This document shows, piece after piece, positions 1 through 5,659 of a stretch of 5,659 nucleotides of DNA. Each line of letters starts with the position of its first letter. The stretch's first letter is position 1. The notes under the pieces were generated by a model that saw only the letters and a list, made by a program, of their open reading frames with translations, ran no database searches and was not told the origin of the DNA. Origin of the DNA: Tissierellia bacterium (GTDB taxonomy: Bacteria > Bacillota_A > Clostridia > Tissierellales > Peptoniphilaceae); the NCBI GenBank assembly GCA_012513395.1, contig JAAZCH010000015.1, positions 1 to 5,659 of the forward strand, given 5' to 3'. Both the position numbers and the translations under genes were made by a program.

Positions 1-667
1 TAAGAGTAATGTTAGTAATAGGCTCTGCTCCTTCTATATCCTTAGATTTTTCTTCTAGAATTTCAAAAACTCTATTCACATCTTGGAAACTTATTTCATC
101 AAAGGGGATGGAGTGATCTACAAGGGGTGTATCGTCATATATCTTAATGGGTTCATCCTTATGCCATTTATTATCTGAAAATTCATAATAATACCAATCT
201 GCATTTTCCCTATTTTTAGGATCTATGATGGGAACTCTGATGCGATTTTCTTCAAAAAACATATGTCGTCTATATATTAATAAATTCTCATCGGGGAGCA
301 TCTCTCGAAGCATATTTTGTGCGTTATTCAGCACCTCTTTATGGGATAAAAGATTTTTATCTCTCATTTGAGTTTTTGTGTCGATTATTAATCGATCCAT
401 ATTTTCCATCTCCAAATATTTTACATAATCATTAGAAGACTCAAGGATTTCCATTATAAGTTGCTGTTCTTTATAATTAAAGTCCATTCCAGTTTTTTCT
501 TTAATTTCTAAGAAAACCTCGTATTCTGAAGGCATTTGTTTAAAATTTTTTGTATCTTCGTTAAAGGTATCTTTATAAGCTTTTTCAATTCCTTCACATC
601 CTGATAGTACAATTATCATAAATAACATTAATACTAGTAAAAATTTTTTTATGTTTTTATTTTCCAT
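1..667 (-). CDS. Lipoprotein of unknown function (5' part only, cut by the left window edge)
   Basis: The frame starts with ATG at 667-665 and stays open for 222 codons to the left edge, so the C-terminus is missing. The N-terminus is a lipoprotein signal peptide: a short basic stretch (MENKNIKK), a hydrophobic core at about residues 9-21, and the lipobox L-S-G-C with the lipidated cysteine at residue 24. This predicts export and anchoring to the outer face of the membrane. The start is supported by AAAGGA (680-675) seven bases upstream. The mature part is acidic, with many E, D, K and N residues. It has a probable helical region at about residues 35-110, then a more aromatic stretch at about 150-175 with a WYYYEF segment and NKWH. 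I recognise no catalytic motif or named family and assign no function. It lies about 120 bases beyond the terminator of the preceding peptidase gene, so it is probably a separate transcription unit. I am confident it is a real gene and know nothing of its role. Confidence 0.85.
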   Translation of the reverse strand, partial: MENKNIKKFLLVLMLFMIIVLSGCEGIEKAYKDTFNEDTKNFKQMPSEYEVFLEIKEKTGMDFNYKEQQLIMEILESSNDYVKYLEMENMDRLIIDTKTQMRDKNLLSHKEVLNNAQNMLREMLPDENLLIYRRHMFFEENRIRVPIIDPKNRENADWYYYEFSDNKWHKDEPIKIYDDTPLVDHSIPFDEISFQDVNRVFEILEEKSKDIEGAEPITNITL

Positions 668-785
668 TGTGATTTCCTTTCACAGAAATTTGTAAAATAA
701 TCTATATCTATTTTATATTATTCTTATTCCCGTTAGTGGTAATTCAATAACCAATTTACATAATTTTTACAATAAATATAGAATC
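668..785 (-). other. AT-rich leader/promoter region of the partial lipoprotein gene
   Basis: This gene-free stretch lies between the peptidase terminator and the lipoprotein start codon and must hold the promoter if the terminator works. I see no strong consensus promoter. The best pair I found is TTACCA (742-737) with TATAAA (717-712), but the 19-base spacer is long, so the call is weak. Just before the start codon the minus strand reads TGTGA, then AAGGAAA, then TCACA (684-668). This could form a 5-bp hairpin whose 7-base loop carries the Shine-Dalgarno sequence. Nothing else stands out. Confidence 0.3.
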
Positions 786-814
786 AAAAAATGCCAAATA
801 AATTATTTGGCATT
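786..814 (-). terminator. Intrinsic terminator of the NlpC/P60-like gene
   Basis: Bases 790-814 form a perfect inverted repeat, with AATGCCAAAT pairing with ATTTGGCATT around a 5-base centre. On the minus strand the stem runs straight into six T residues (791-786), as in a Rho-independent terminator. On the plus strand no T run follows, so the terminator is directional. It lies about 100 bases past the stop codon of the peptidase gene (912), and no supportable gene lies between them. The stem is AT-rich apart from its GCC/GGC core, so it may be only moderately strong. Confidence 0.75.
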
Positions 815-911
815 AAAGTTGATACTTTCTTATTCGTCGTTAGAAATTTCCATTTTTACGTGCATATCTCTAACTGTTGTAAATAAAATAGCTATTGTTG
901 AAATTACAATA

Positions 912-2267
912 TTACTTTGCTACAGTAATATTTTCATTAAACAAATCTTTAAGGATTTCTTCTGCGCTCATTTTTCTGTATCCATCTGGATCTAGTAAAC
1001 CTGTTCCATTGTCATTCCATGTAAACTTTCCGTGAGCTGCATTTGGCATGGCTGTATATCTGCTGTATGGATAAAAAGTTACATTGTATCTTTCACTCCA
1101 TGCTGGATAATATTTTTCCATGTAGGCTTTTGCTAGTTTCATAGCTTGGCAATTGGAGTTTGCTCCTAGGGCGCCAATTTGTACTCCGCCTCCTGAGCTT
1201 CCCTTTTTACTATTGGTAGGAGAAGAATGAAGTATTACTACACTTCCATCTTCACATACTCCCAGTGCAGTCCAAACGTGTCCTTTCATGGAGAAGATAT
1301 CCCCTGGCTTAAAGTCGTGAGGAGTGAATTTCCTAGTTCTAGTTCCCATTCCGAAATCATCTGCATAAGATTTGGCCATATTATTTGCTCTAATTACAAA
1401 TCCTGATTTTCCATTTTCTGTATTCATGGTGTTGTAAACTGCCCATCCAATATATCCGGAACAATCTATCCCCGCGTAATTGTATTGATTATATGTCTTG
1501 TGTGGATAATAGCTCTTAGTCGTACTTTTATTATTCCTATAAGAAAAAGATGCGTCTTTGGACTGGAAAAAATCCAACCAAGATTGAGAAAGTCCTATAG
1601 TTCTAGCTTCCTTGCTAGATCCATCATCTGTCCAGTTCCAGGCTCCCCCGTAAATATATAATGCAGTTCCCACAGGTTCCAAAGAAGTTTGTAAAAAGTT
1701 CTTAATAGTCCTGACACCTGGAGTTCCCTTCACTGGGGCTGTATATGAACTTCCGACGAAAGTAGAATATATAGTATAAGGATAATCTCCATATACCTTC
1801 AAAGTATCTCCTGCTTTTATTTCCACAGAATTAACTTCAGCTCCTCCAACAGATTTTGTTATGGAATAGATGCCTGTCTCATCTGTCAATTCAAAATACA
1901 CGTCGTTTACATTTACATAATTATCCACAAAGCTGTTAACTTTTCCTACGATTATAGGCTGAGATGGAATCGCTTCAGTTACTAAAAATTTTTCATCGTA
2001 CTTTATATCGTACACATAACCTTCGTCTAGAATATTTTGTAATTCATAATTTCCCACTTTTGAAAGTTTGTAAGTTTGTTCCGTTCCATTGATGCTGAAT
2101 TTGTGTAAGAAATTATCCTTGTTTTTAAATTCGGCTTTATTGTAGTCTTTCAAACCTAGATACACCACATTTTTAACTTCTGTCAAATTAGACTCTGCCT
2201 TGACATTCATTGGAGTTAATATTCCAATGGATAAAATCAGACATGAGGCAATTATAATTTTTCTCAT
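912..2267 (-). CDS. Secreted NlpC/P60-like cysteine peptidase (putative cell-wall hydrolase)
   Basis: A 451-residue protein when started at the ATG at 2267-2265. It has a classical signal peptide: MRKIII, a hydrophobic core, and a likely cleavage site after VKA (residue 24). Residues of about 25-165 look like beta-rich, non-catalytic domains, with alternating polar and hydrophobic strands and several V/Y/G turns; this part could bind the wall. The C-terminal part (about 185-420) resembles the NlpC/P60 fold: GIDCSGYIGW puts a probable nucleophile at C269, MKGHVW a probable histidine at H330, and ILHSSP a possible third polar residue at H347. FKPGDIF before H330 is the usual strand leading to the histidine. 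Family members cleave peptide bonds in peptidoglycan stem peptides (established); the substrate here is inferred. A GTG at 2282 would extend the frame by five residues, but GGGGG (2278-2274) sits six bases before the ATG at 2267 and better fits as the ribosome binding site. It follows the haem lyase genes after a large hairpin and has no evident functional link to them. Confidence 0.88.
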   Translation of the reverse strand: MRKIIIASCLILSIGILTPMNVKAESNLTEVKNVVYLGLKDYNKAEFKNKDNFLHKFSINGTEQTYKLSKVGNYELQNILDEGYVYDIKYDEKFLVTEAIPSQPIIVGKVNSFVDNYVNVNDVYFELTDETGIYSITKSVGGAEVNSVEIKAGDTLKVYGDYPYTIYSTFVGSSYTAPVKGTPGVRTIKNFLQTSLEPVGTALYIYGGAWNWTDDGSSKEARTIGLSQSWLDFFQSKDASFSYRNNKSTTKSYYPHKTYNQYNYAGIDCSGYIGWAVYNTMNTENGKSGFVIRANNMAKSYADDFGMGTRTRKFTPHDFKPGDIFSMKGHVWTALGVCEDGSVVILHSSPTNSKKGSSGGGVQIGALGANSNCQAMKLAKAYMEKYYPAWSERYNVTFYPYSRYTAMPNAAHGKFTWNDNGTGLLDPDGYRKMSAEEILKDLFNENITVAK

Positions 2268-2273
2268 ACTCAT

Positions 2274-2278
2274 CCCCC
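2274..2278 (-). promoter_or_regulatory. Ribosome binding site deciding the start of the NlpC/P60-like gene
   Basis: The minus strand reads GTGGGGGATGAGTATGAGA. The G run is six bases from the ATG at 2267 and directly abuts the ATG at 2273. Spacing and the basic MRK start of the signal peptide favour 2267. The GTG at 2282 would place this site inside the coding sequence and has no clear site of its own upstream. Confidence 0.55.
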
Positions 2279-2304
2279 ACACGAATAAATTTTTACTTTA
2301 AATA

Positions 2305-2352
2305 ATGATAGCATACTTTTGTTTTGTTTTTGTTACAAAAGCATGCTATCAT
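2305..2352 (-). terminator. Long hairpin after ccsA, likely terminator or regulatory stem-loop
   Basis: Bases 2305-2322 and 2335-2352 form an 18-bp inverted repeat with a 12-base loop. The only imperfect pair is 2315/2342, an A-C mismatch in plus-strand RNA but a G-U wobble in minus-strand RNA, so the full stem forms only in the minus-strand transcript. It starts 15 bases past the ccsA stop codon. The sequence after the stem on the minus strand is T-rich (TATTT) but lacks a clean U run, so termination could be inefficient. It could also act as an operator or as a 3' stabilising structure. The hairpin itself is certain from the sequence; its role is inferred. Confidence 0.6.
2310..2338 (-). 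promoter_or_regulatory. Candidate sigma-A-type promoter for the NlpC/P60-like gene
   Basis: On the minus strand TTGTAA (2338-2333) and TATGCT (2315-2310) are 17 bases apart, each matching four of six consensus positions for the -35 and -10 boxes. Transcription would begin near 2303 and leave a leader of about 35 bases before the start codon. The pair lies inside the loop and arms of the 2305-2352 hairpin, so promoter and hairpin overlap. In DNA this AT-rich a match of this quality can arise by chance. Confidence 0.3.
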
Positions 2353-2367
2353 CAATTTGTTTTTTTA

Positions 2368-3189
2368 TTATACATATGAATGTATACTAGGTAACAGTGT
2401 ATTTACTCCTATATAAGTAAATATCACACATATGAATCCTACAACTACGAATATTGCTGCTTTTTTTCCTCGCCAGCCTTTCATAAGTCTTAAGTGAAGA
2501 TAGATGGAATAAATTATCCATGTAATAAGGGACCAAGTTTCTTTTGGGTCCCAAGCCCAATATCTTCCCCAGGCTCTTTCTGCCCAGATGGCTCCTGTTA
2601 TAATTACTAGGGTAAGCATAAAATAACCGAATCCCACAGTTCTATAGGTTATCATATCCAAAACTCCCAGTGCAGGAAGTTTGTCTTTGAATTTGTCTTT
2701 TGCTTCCAATTTCGGTTGTGCAAGATACATAATTCCAAGCCCACAAGCGACCGCAAATGCTCCATAGCTTATAATTGCACAGGATACATGAAACACTAGC
2801 CAATTGCTTTGGAGTGCAGGCATCAATGGTCTTATAGATTTATTCAACATAGCAGCATAGCCTAATATTAAAAAGATTATAGGCGTAACAAAGGTACCCA
2901 TAACTTCTAATTTATACTTTTTGCTAAAAACTAAATACATAAGAGCGATTCCCCAAGCGAATGCAGTAGCAAATTCGTATTGATTTGAAAGGGGTGCTCT
3001 TTCTGCTGTTATCCCTCTTGCTATAATAGCAATAGTATGAGCTGCAAAACCAACTACTAAGACATTTCTAGCTGTCATGCCTCGACTGCCTTTGGAGCTT
3101 AAAAAGTCTAACAAATATAAAAACATAGATGCCACATATAGTATAAAGGCTCCTGAGAACATAATATTTTCTAAGCTGCTTAAATCCAT
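2368..3189 (-). CDS. ccsA: Cytochrome c biogenesis protein CcsA/ResC (System II haem lyase, haem-handling subunit)
   Basis: A 273-residue polytopic membrane protein with about eight hydrophobic segments (roughly 9-30, 41-58, 73-88, 97-114, 130-156, 183-201, 218-235, 244-262). The diagnostic tryptophan-rich WWD motif lies between the sixth and seventh segments at residues 202-224, including WGRYWAWDPKETW. Four histidines stand where CcsA/ResC proteins keep theirs: H51 (AAHTIA), H134 (VFHVSC), H232 (YLHLRL) and H270 in the C-terminal IHSY. Family members carry haem across the membrane and present it on the WWD surface for ligation to apocytochrome (established). The start codon overlaps the resB stop by one base (TAATG), and its ribosome binding site lies within the last resB codons, so the two are probably translationally coupled. 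With resB it forms the complete two-subunit lyase. The thiol-handling partners ResA and CcdA are not in the window. In the literature the subunit is also called CcsB, ResC or, when fused, part of CcsBA. Confidence 0.95.
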   Translation of the reverse strand: MDLSSLENIMFSGAFILYVASMFLYLLDFLSSKGSRGMTARNVLVVGFAAHTIAIIARGITAERAPLSNQYEFATAFAWGIALMYLVFSKKYKLEVMGTFVTPIIFLILGYAAMLNKSIRPLMPALQSNWLVFHVSCAIISYGAFAVACGLGIMYLAQPKLEAKDKFKDKLPALGVLDMITYRTVGFGYFMLTLVIITGAIWAERAWGRYWAWDPKETWSLITWIIYSIYLHLRLMKGWRGKKAAIFVVVGFICVIFTYIGVNTLLPSIHSYV

Positions 3190-4400
3190 TATCTTGCCTC
3201 CTCAAACTGTTTTACTTTTTCTTCTATAATATAGGGATTAGATCTATTTTCCCCATAAATATCCCATCTATCTTCATTTTTTCTTGCAACTATTACAGTT
3301 GGCGAATAGAAAAATGATATTCCAAGTCCAATCATGAGTATAGCTCCCCCAATAAGAGCTGGGATATTGTCTGGTGCTTTAGAAATTTGTAATCTCGTAT
3401 ATAGCTTAGGATCTGCAAATACCATCTCGTCATTTCCCAGTAAAAATTCTTCTCCTACGGGAATCGCACCTCTTTCCACTGGAGTTTCACCTTGGTAAAT
3501 AGTATAAAGCACCATGGGATTATTTAGAAATGGAGTAAGGGATTGGGATTTATTTTCAAAGTAAACGTAATCTGGAATAAGTTCTTCCATGTATATACTA
3601 TAAGTATGAGAGCTATCGTGAACACCTTCTCCAGGATACAATCTTAAATTGTTTGTATCGTGTTTAATTTCCACTGACCAACCTGTCCCCACCTGATAAA
3701 TAGAAGTACCCTTATATCTATAAGGATCATTTACCAAAACTTCTCCACTTTCAGTATGCTTTCCGTCTACAAATTTCAATTCGCTCTTGTAATAGGCAAT
3801 GGAGTAATCTGATCTATAGCCGATGTCATAGTCGGTAATTTCCATAACCGAATCCCCAAAAGGAAGGGCAATTTTATCCCCCACTACTCCCTGAACGAAT
3901 GTAACCTTCCCGAAAATATTTCCAAGACTAAAACCTAAAATAATTATCAACAATCCCACATGGGTAAGCCAGGAACCCATCAATCTAAAATTATTGGTGT
4001 TGATAGAAATCACATTTTCCTTTTGTTTAATTTTACCTTTAAACTCATTTATAAATTCTTTGGCAATATTTTCATCCTCTGTAGAAAAAACTAAATTCTT
4101 GGGTTCGTAATGCATTTCACCTTTTAAAATTTTGACTATGCTTTTACTTCTTCTAAAGGTACAATAAGATAAATTTAAGGTCAGACATATTACAAAAAAT
4201 AAAAAAATAGGCGATGAATAAGCCTTATATAATTGCAAAATATTAATAAATTTATAGAAAATTCCAGAGTAATTCATTTGATAAAATTCTAAAGTCTGTC
4301 CTTGGGGAATATTGGCTGCTATTACTCCCAATGCGGCAATAATTCCCAGACACACCATCCCAAAGAACATGGAACTTATAAATGAAATAAATTTCTTCAT
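3189..4400 (-). CDS. resB: Cytochrome c biogenesis protein ResB/Ccs1 (System II haem lyase, apocytochrome-binding subunit)
   Basis: A 403-residue membrane protein with the ResB layout: hydrophobic segments at about 7-29, 62-80 and 143-162, a large extracytoplasmic domain at about 163-345, and a last segment at about 346-366 followed by a cytoplasmic tail. H147 in SWLTHVGLL, in the third segment, matches the histidine conserved in ResB/Ccs1. NDPYRYKGTSIYQ at 224-236 is a typical family motif in the outer domain. ResB binds apocytochrome and joins CcsA to form the thioether haem lyase (established). It is shorter than the Bacillus protein, but no key part seems missing. AGGAGG (4410-4405) lies four bases before the ATG. 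The gene begins 47 bases after the nrfA stop, with a hairpin between them, and overlaps ccsA by one base. This placement suggests the pair serves NrfA, the only c-type cytochrome in the window. Confidence 0.94.
   Translation of the reverse strand: MKKFISFISSMFFGMVCLGIIAALGVIAANIPQGQTLEFYQMNYSGIFYKFINILQLYKAYSSPIFLFFVICLTLNLSYCTFRRSKSIVKILKGEMHYEPKNLVFSTEDENIAKEFINEFKGKIKQKENVISINTNNFRLMGSWLTHVGLLIIILGFSLGNIFGKVTFVQGVVGDKIALPFGDSVMEITDYDIGYRSDYSIAYYKSELKFVDGKHTESGEVLVNDPYRYKGTSIYQVGTGWSVEIKHDTNNLRLYPGEGVHDSSHTYSIYMEELIPDYVYFENKSQSLTPFLNNPMVLYTIYQGETPVERGAIPVGEEFLLGNDEMVFADPKLYTRLQISKAPDNIPALIGGAILMIGLGISFFYSPTVIVARKNEDRWDIYGENRSNPYIIEEKVKQFEEAR
3197..3203 (-). promoter_or_regulatory. ccsA ribosome binding site inside the end of resB
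   Basis: The minus strand reads GAGGAGG, seven bases before the ccsA ATG (3189-3187). These bases also encode two glutamates near the end of ResB (FEEAR). Together with the TAATG stop-start overlap, this implies that ccsA is translated by ribosomes finishing resB and supports balanced production of the two lyase subunits. Confidence 0.85.
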
Positions 4401-4410
4401 CTATCCTCCT

Positions 4411-4441
4411 AAAAATCAAGCACTCACTTTTGTGAGTGCTT
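4411..4441 (-). terminator. Intrinsic terminator or attenuator between nrfA and resB
   Basis: Bases 4418-4427 and 4432-4441 form a perfect 10-bp stem (AAGCACTCAC with GTGAGTGCTT) closed by a 4-base loop. On the minus strand the stem is followed by GA and then five T residues (4415-4411). The stem starts seven bases after the nrfA stop, and the T run abuts the AGGAGG of resB. No room is left for a separate promoter between the T run and resB, so resB-ccsA are probably expressed by read-through of this element. It would then set nrfA expression above that of the haem lyase. It may also protect the 3' end of nrfA mRNA. Confidence 0.75.
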
Positions 4442-4447
4442 TAGTGT

Positions 4448-5620
4448 TTAATTTAGTAATGCTATTGCTTCATTTGTAAGTTTTAATGACTCGTCAAGAA
4501 GCTCATTGGCCAATTTATTATTATGGAATCCCTCGCTATTTTCTACTAAAACAAAGTCAAAGTAGAATTGTGCTTCCCTATGAAGTTCTTGGGCAGCTTT
4601 TAAACTTTCCTCAGATGCTCCTGAATTAATAGCAGCCTCTAATGTTTCAATTAACACTACTAATTGCTCTCCACATTCATTAGTCTTGTTAAGAATTCCC
4701 TCTTGAAGTCCTTCAACTCTAGCTCTCAATTCATCTTCAGTTTCGCCAGCATGACATTTCATACAGGATTTATCCATAGTAGCAATCAAAGGACTAGTCC
4801 AATGGTGAGATTTAATATTTTCTCCACCAACTTCTGTACTAGGCATGTGACAAGTAATACAAGTAGCGCCGGCTTTATTATGGATGGATCCTTGTAAAGT
4901 TTCAAACTCTGGATGCTGAGCTTTTAGCAAATTAGATCCTGCTCTTGGATGAGTCCAGTCCGCAAATTCTATTTCGTTATAATAAGCTAGCATTTCCTTA
5001 GGATGAAATCCATGGGCAAGTGGCAACTTTACTTCCAGAGCATCCTTTGATAAATAGTATTCCACGTGACATTGGGCACATACTAAATTTCCATCTGGGT
5101 GTTCTTGTCCTTCTATCGCTGTAGTCAAATGCTTTCTAGTCAAATTTATCGTACCAGGCTCATTTTTATGACAGTCATAGCAGCTTATAGCTTCCATATC
5201 CATTCTTGCCACTTCATCAAAAGGCATGGAGTTAGCTTCCACTCCCTTTTCTTCCAATAATGTAACAAATTCTGCAGTCTTACACGCAAGACAACTCGCT
5301 CCCGCTTGAGGTCTATCAGTGTTAATAACGTCTTCTATTCCAAACGTATGACCCCTTGCTCTTAAGTACTCTGCACTAAAAACGTTTCCATCATAAAGGG
5401 TATTCAGAAACGGGAATTTTTCTAAGTAATTTACTGGCACTGAACCGCCGTAAGCGGTAGCTACCATTTCAGAGTTTTTCATATAGGTTTGGTAAACGTT
5501 CCCATATTGTTTTTCCCATTCTTTCGCAGTTATAACGGCTTCATTCTTCTTTGTGCAACCTACGAGTGTTGTCATGATCATAACAATTATTAACAAAATA
5601 ATAAATAGCTTTCTTCTCAT
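4448..5620 (-). CDS. nrfA: Ammonia-forming cytochrome c nitrite reductase NrfA (pentaheme, lipoprotein form)
   Basis: NrfA reduces nitrite to ammonium with six electrons in respiratory ammonification. The 390-residue frame has five haem motifs in the NrfA order: CLACK at 110-114 (the active-site haem with lysine as proximal ligand), then CYDCH (147-151), CAQCH (181-185), CITCH (254-258) and CMKCH (286-290). Active-site residues of the family are present: R89 in RGHTF, Y188 in CHVEYY, and H236 in KAQHP. E187, K233 and Q235 match the calcium-site residues. H91, H247, H272/H273 and H366 are candidate distal haem ligands. Residues of about 295-390 look helical, as in the dimer-forming C-terminal region. 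The N-terminus is a lipoprotein signal with L-V-G-C, placing the lipidated cysteine at residue 22. The ATG at 5620 is preferred because GAGG (5630-5627) lies six bases upstream; a GTG at 5632 would add four residues and swallow that site. The protein is shorter than proteobacterial NrfA, mainly at the ends. It is the first gene of the nrfA-resB-ccsA cluster. Confidence 0.96.
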   Translation of the reverse strand: MRRKLFIILLIIVMIMTTLVGCTKKNEAVITAKEWEKQYGNVYQTYMKNSEMVATAYGGSVPVNYLEKFPFLNTLYDGNVFSAEYLRARGHTFGIEDVINTDRPQAGASCLACKTAEFVTLLEEKGVEANSMPFDEVARMDMEAISCYDCHKNEPGTINLTRKHLTTAIEGQEHPDGNLVCAQCHVEYYLSKDALEVKLPLAHGFHPKEMLAYYNEIEFADWTHPRAGSNLLKAQHPEFETLQGSIHNKAGATCITCHMPSTEVGGENIKSHHWTSPLIATMDKSCMKCHAGETEDELRARVEGLQEGILNKTNECGEQLVVLIETLEAAINSGASEESLKAAQELHREAQFYFDFVLVENSEGFHNNKLANELLDESLKLTNEAIALLN

Positions 5621-5659
5621 GTCACACCTCACTTTTATGTATAAATTTACTTCTAATTA
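5621..5659 (-). promoter_or_regulatory. nrfA upstream leader with ribosome binding site
   Basis: The minus strand carries GAGGTG (5630-5625) followed by TGAC and the nrfA ATG, which fixes the start. The remaining bases to the window edge are AT-rich. I cannot tell whether a promoter or the end of another gene, such as nrfH, lies just outside; no -35/-10 pair can be judged in this short stretch. Confidence 0.6.

Noticed and set aside
668..684. CRP-like site TGTGA-N7-TCACA
   Set aside because: CRP sites have a 6-base spacer, this one has 7, and it overlaps the ribosome binding site rather than a promoter. Clostridial CRP/FNR-type sites also differ. It is better described as a small hairpin or chance.
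807..995. 62-residue plus-strand open frame, hydrophobic
   Set aside because: It starts with TTG inside the terminator hairpin, has no ribosome binding site, and runs antisense into the 3' end of the peptidase gene. Its hydrophobic look comes from AT-rich antisense codons.
4664..4897. 77-residue plus-strand open frame
   Set aside because: It lies wholly antisense within nrfA, across two haem motifs whose coding is unambiguous, and shows no ribosome binding site or family resemblance.
4448..5620. Octahaem nitrite or tetrathionate reductase instead of NrfA
   Set aside because: Only five haem motifs are present, the lysine-ligated one comes first, and the R, Y, H and calcium-site residues fit NrfA. 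The extra cysteine at residue 316 (NECGE) is single and cannot form a haem motif.
5638..5643. TATACA as a -10 box for nrfA
   Set aside because: Transcription would start at or inside the ribosome binding site, and the matching -35 position lies outside the window, so it cannot be supported.
1..5659. Mobile element, CRISPR array, tRNA or novel defence system
   Set aside because: I saw no transposase, integrase, terminal repeats, direct-repeat array, tRNA-like cloverleaf or defence-type domain on either strand. The inverted repeats present all fit transcript hairpins between genes.

Overview
The window is AT-rich throughout. Every gene I can support lies on the minus strand, so transcription runs from high to low coordinates. 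Codon use, strong Gram-positive-type Shine-Dalgarno sequences, lipobox signal peptides and an NlpC/P60-type cell-wall hydrolase all point to a low-GC Firmicute, most likely an anaerobic clostridial or tissierellial lineage. That placement is inference; no marker gene fixes the species.

In order of transcription, the right half (about 5620 to 2368) is a respiratory module. First comes a lipoprotein form of NrfA, the pentaheme ammonia-forming nitrite reductase, with one CxxCK and four CxxCH haem motifs. A short intrinsic-terminator-like hairpin follows. Next are resB (ccs1) and ccsA (resC), which overlap by one base and together form the System II cytochrome c haem lyase. The layout suggests one functional unit: NrfA reduces nitrite to ammonium on the outer face of the membrane, and ResB-CcsA exports haem and attaches it to the apocytochrome, possibly including the unusual lysine-ligated CxxCK haem. 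The hairpin would let nrfA be expressed more strongly than the haem lyase genes. NrfH, the usual membrane quinol dehydrogenase partner, is not in the window; if present it would lie beyond the right edge.

The left half holds two unrelated envelope genes. A long, nearly perfect hairpin at 2305-2352 separates ccsA from a gene for a secreted, roughly 450-residue NlpC/P60-like cysteine peptidase (912-2267), which ends in a good intrinsic terminator at 786-814. After a gene-free stretch of about 120 bases comes the 5' part of a lipoprotein gene of unknown function (667 to the left edge, cut off by the window).

I found no tRNA, rRNA, mobile element, CRISPR array or integration site. The window is mostly recognisable genes. 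The points most worth a second look are the physical coupling of nrfA to its own split haem lyase, the lipid anchor on NrfA, and the two hairpins that partition the minus-strand transcript.
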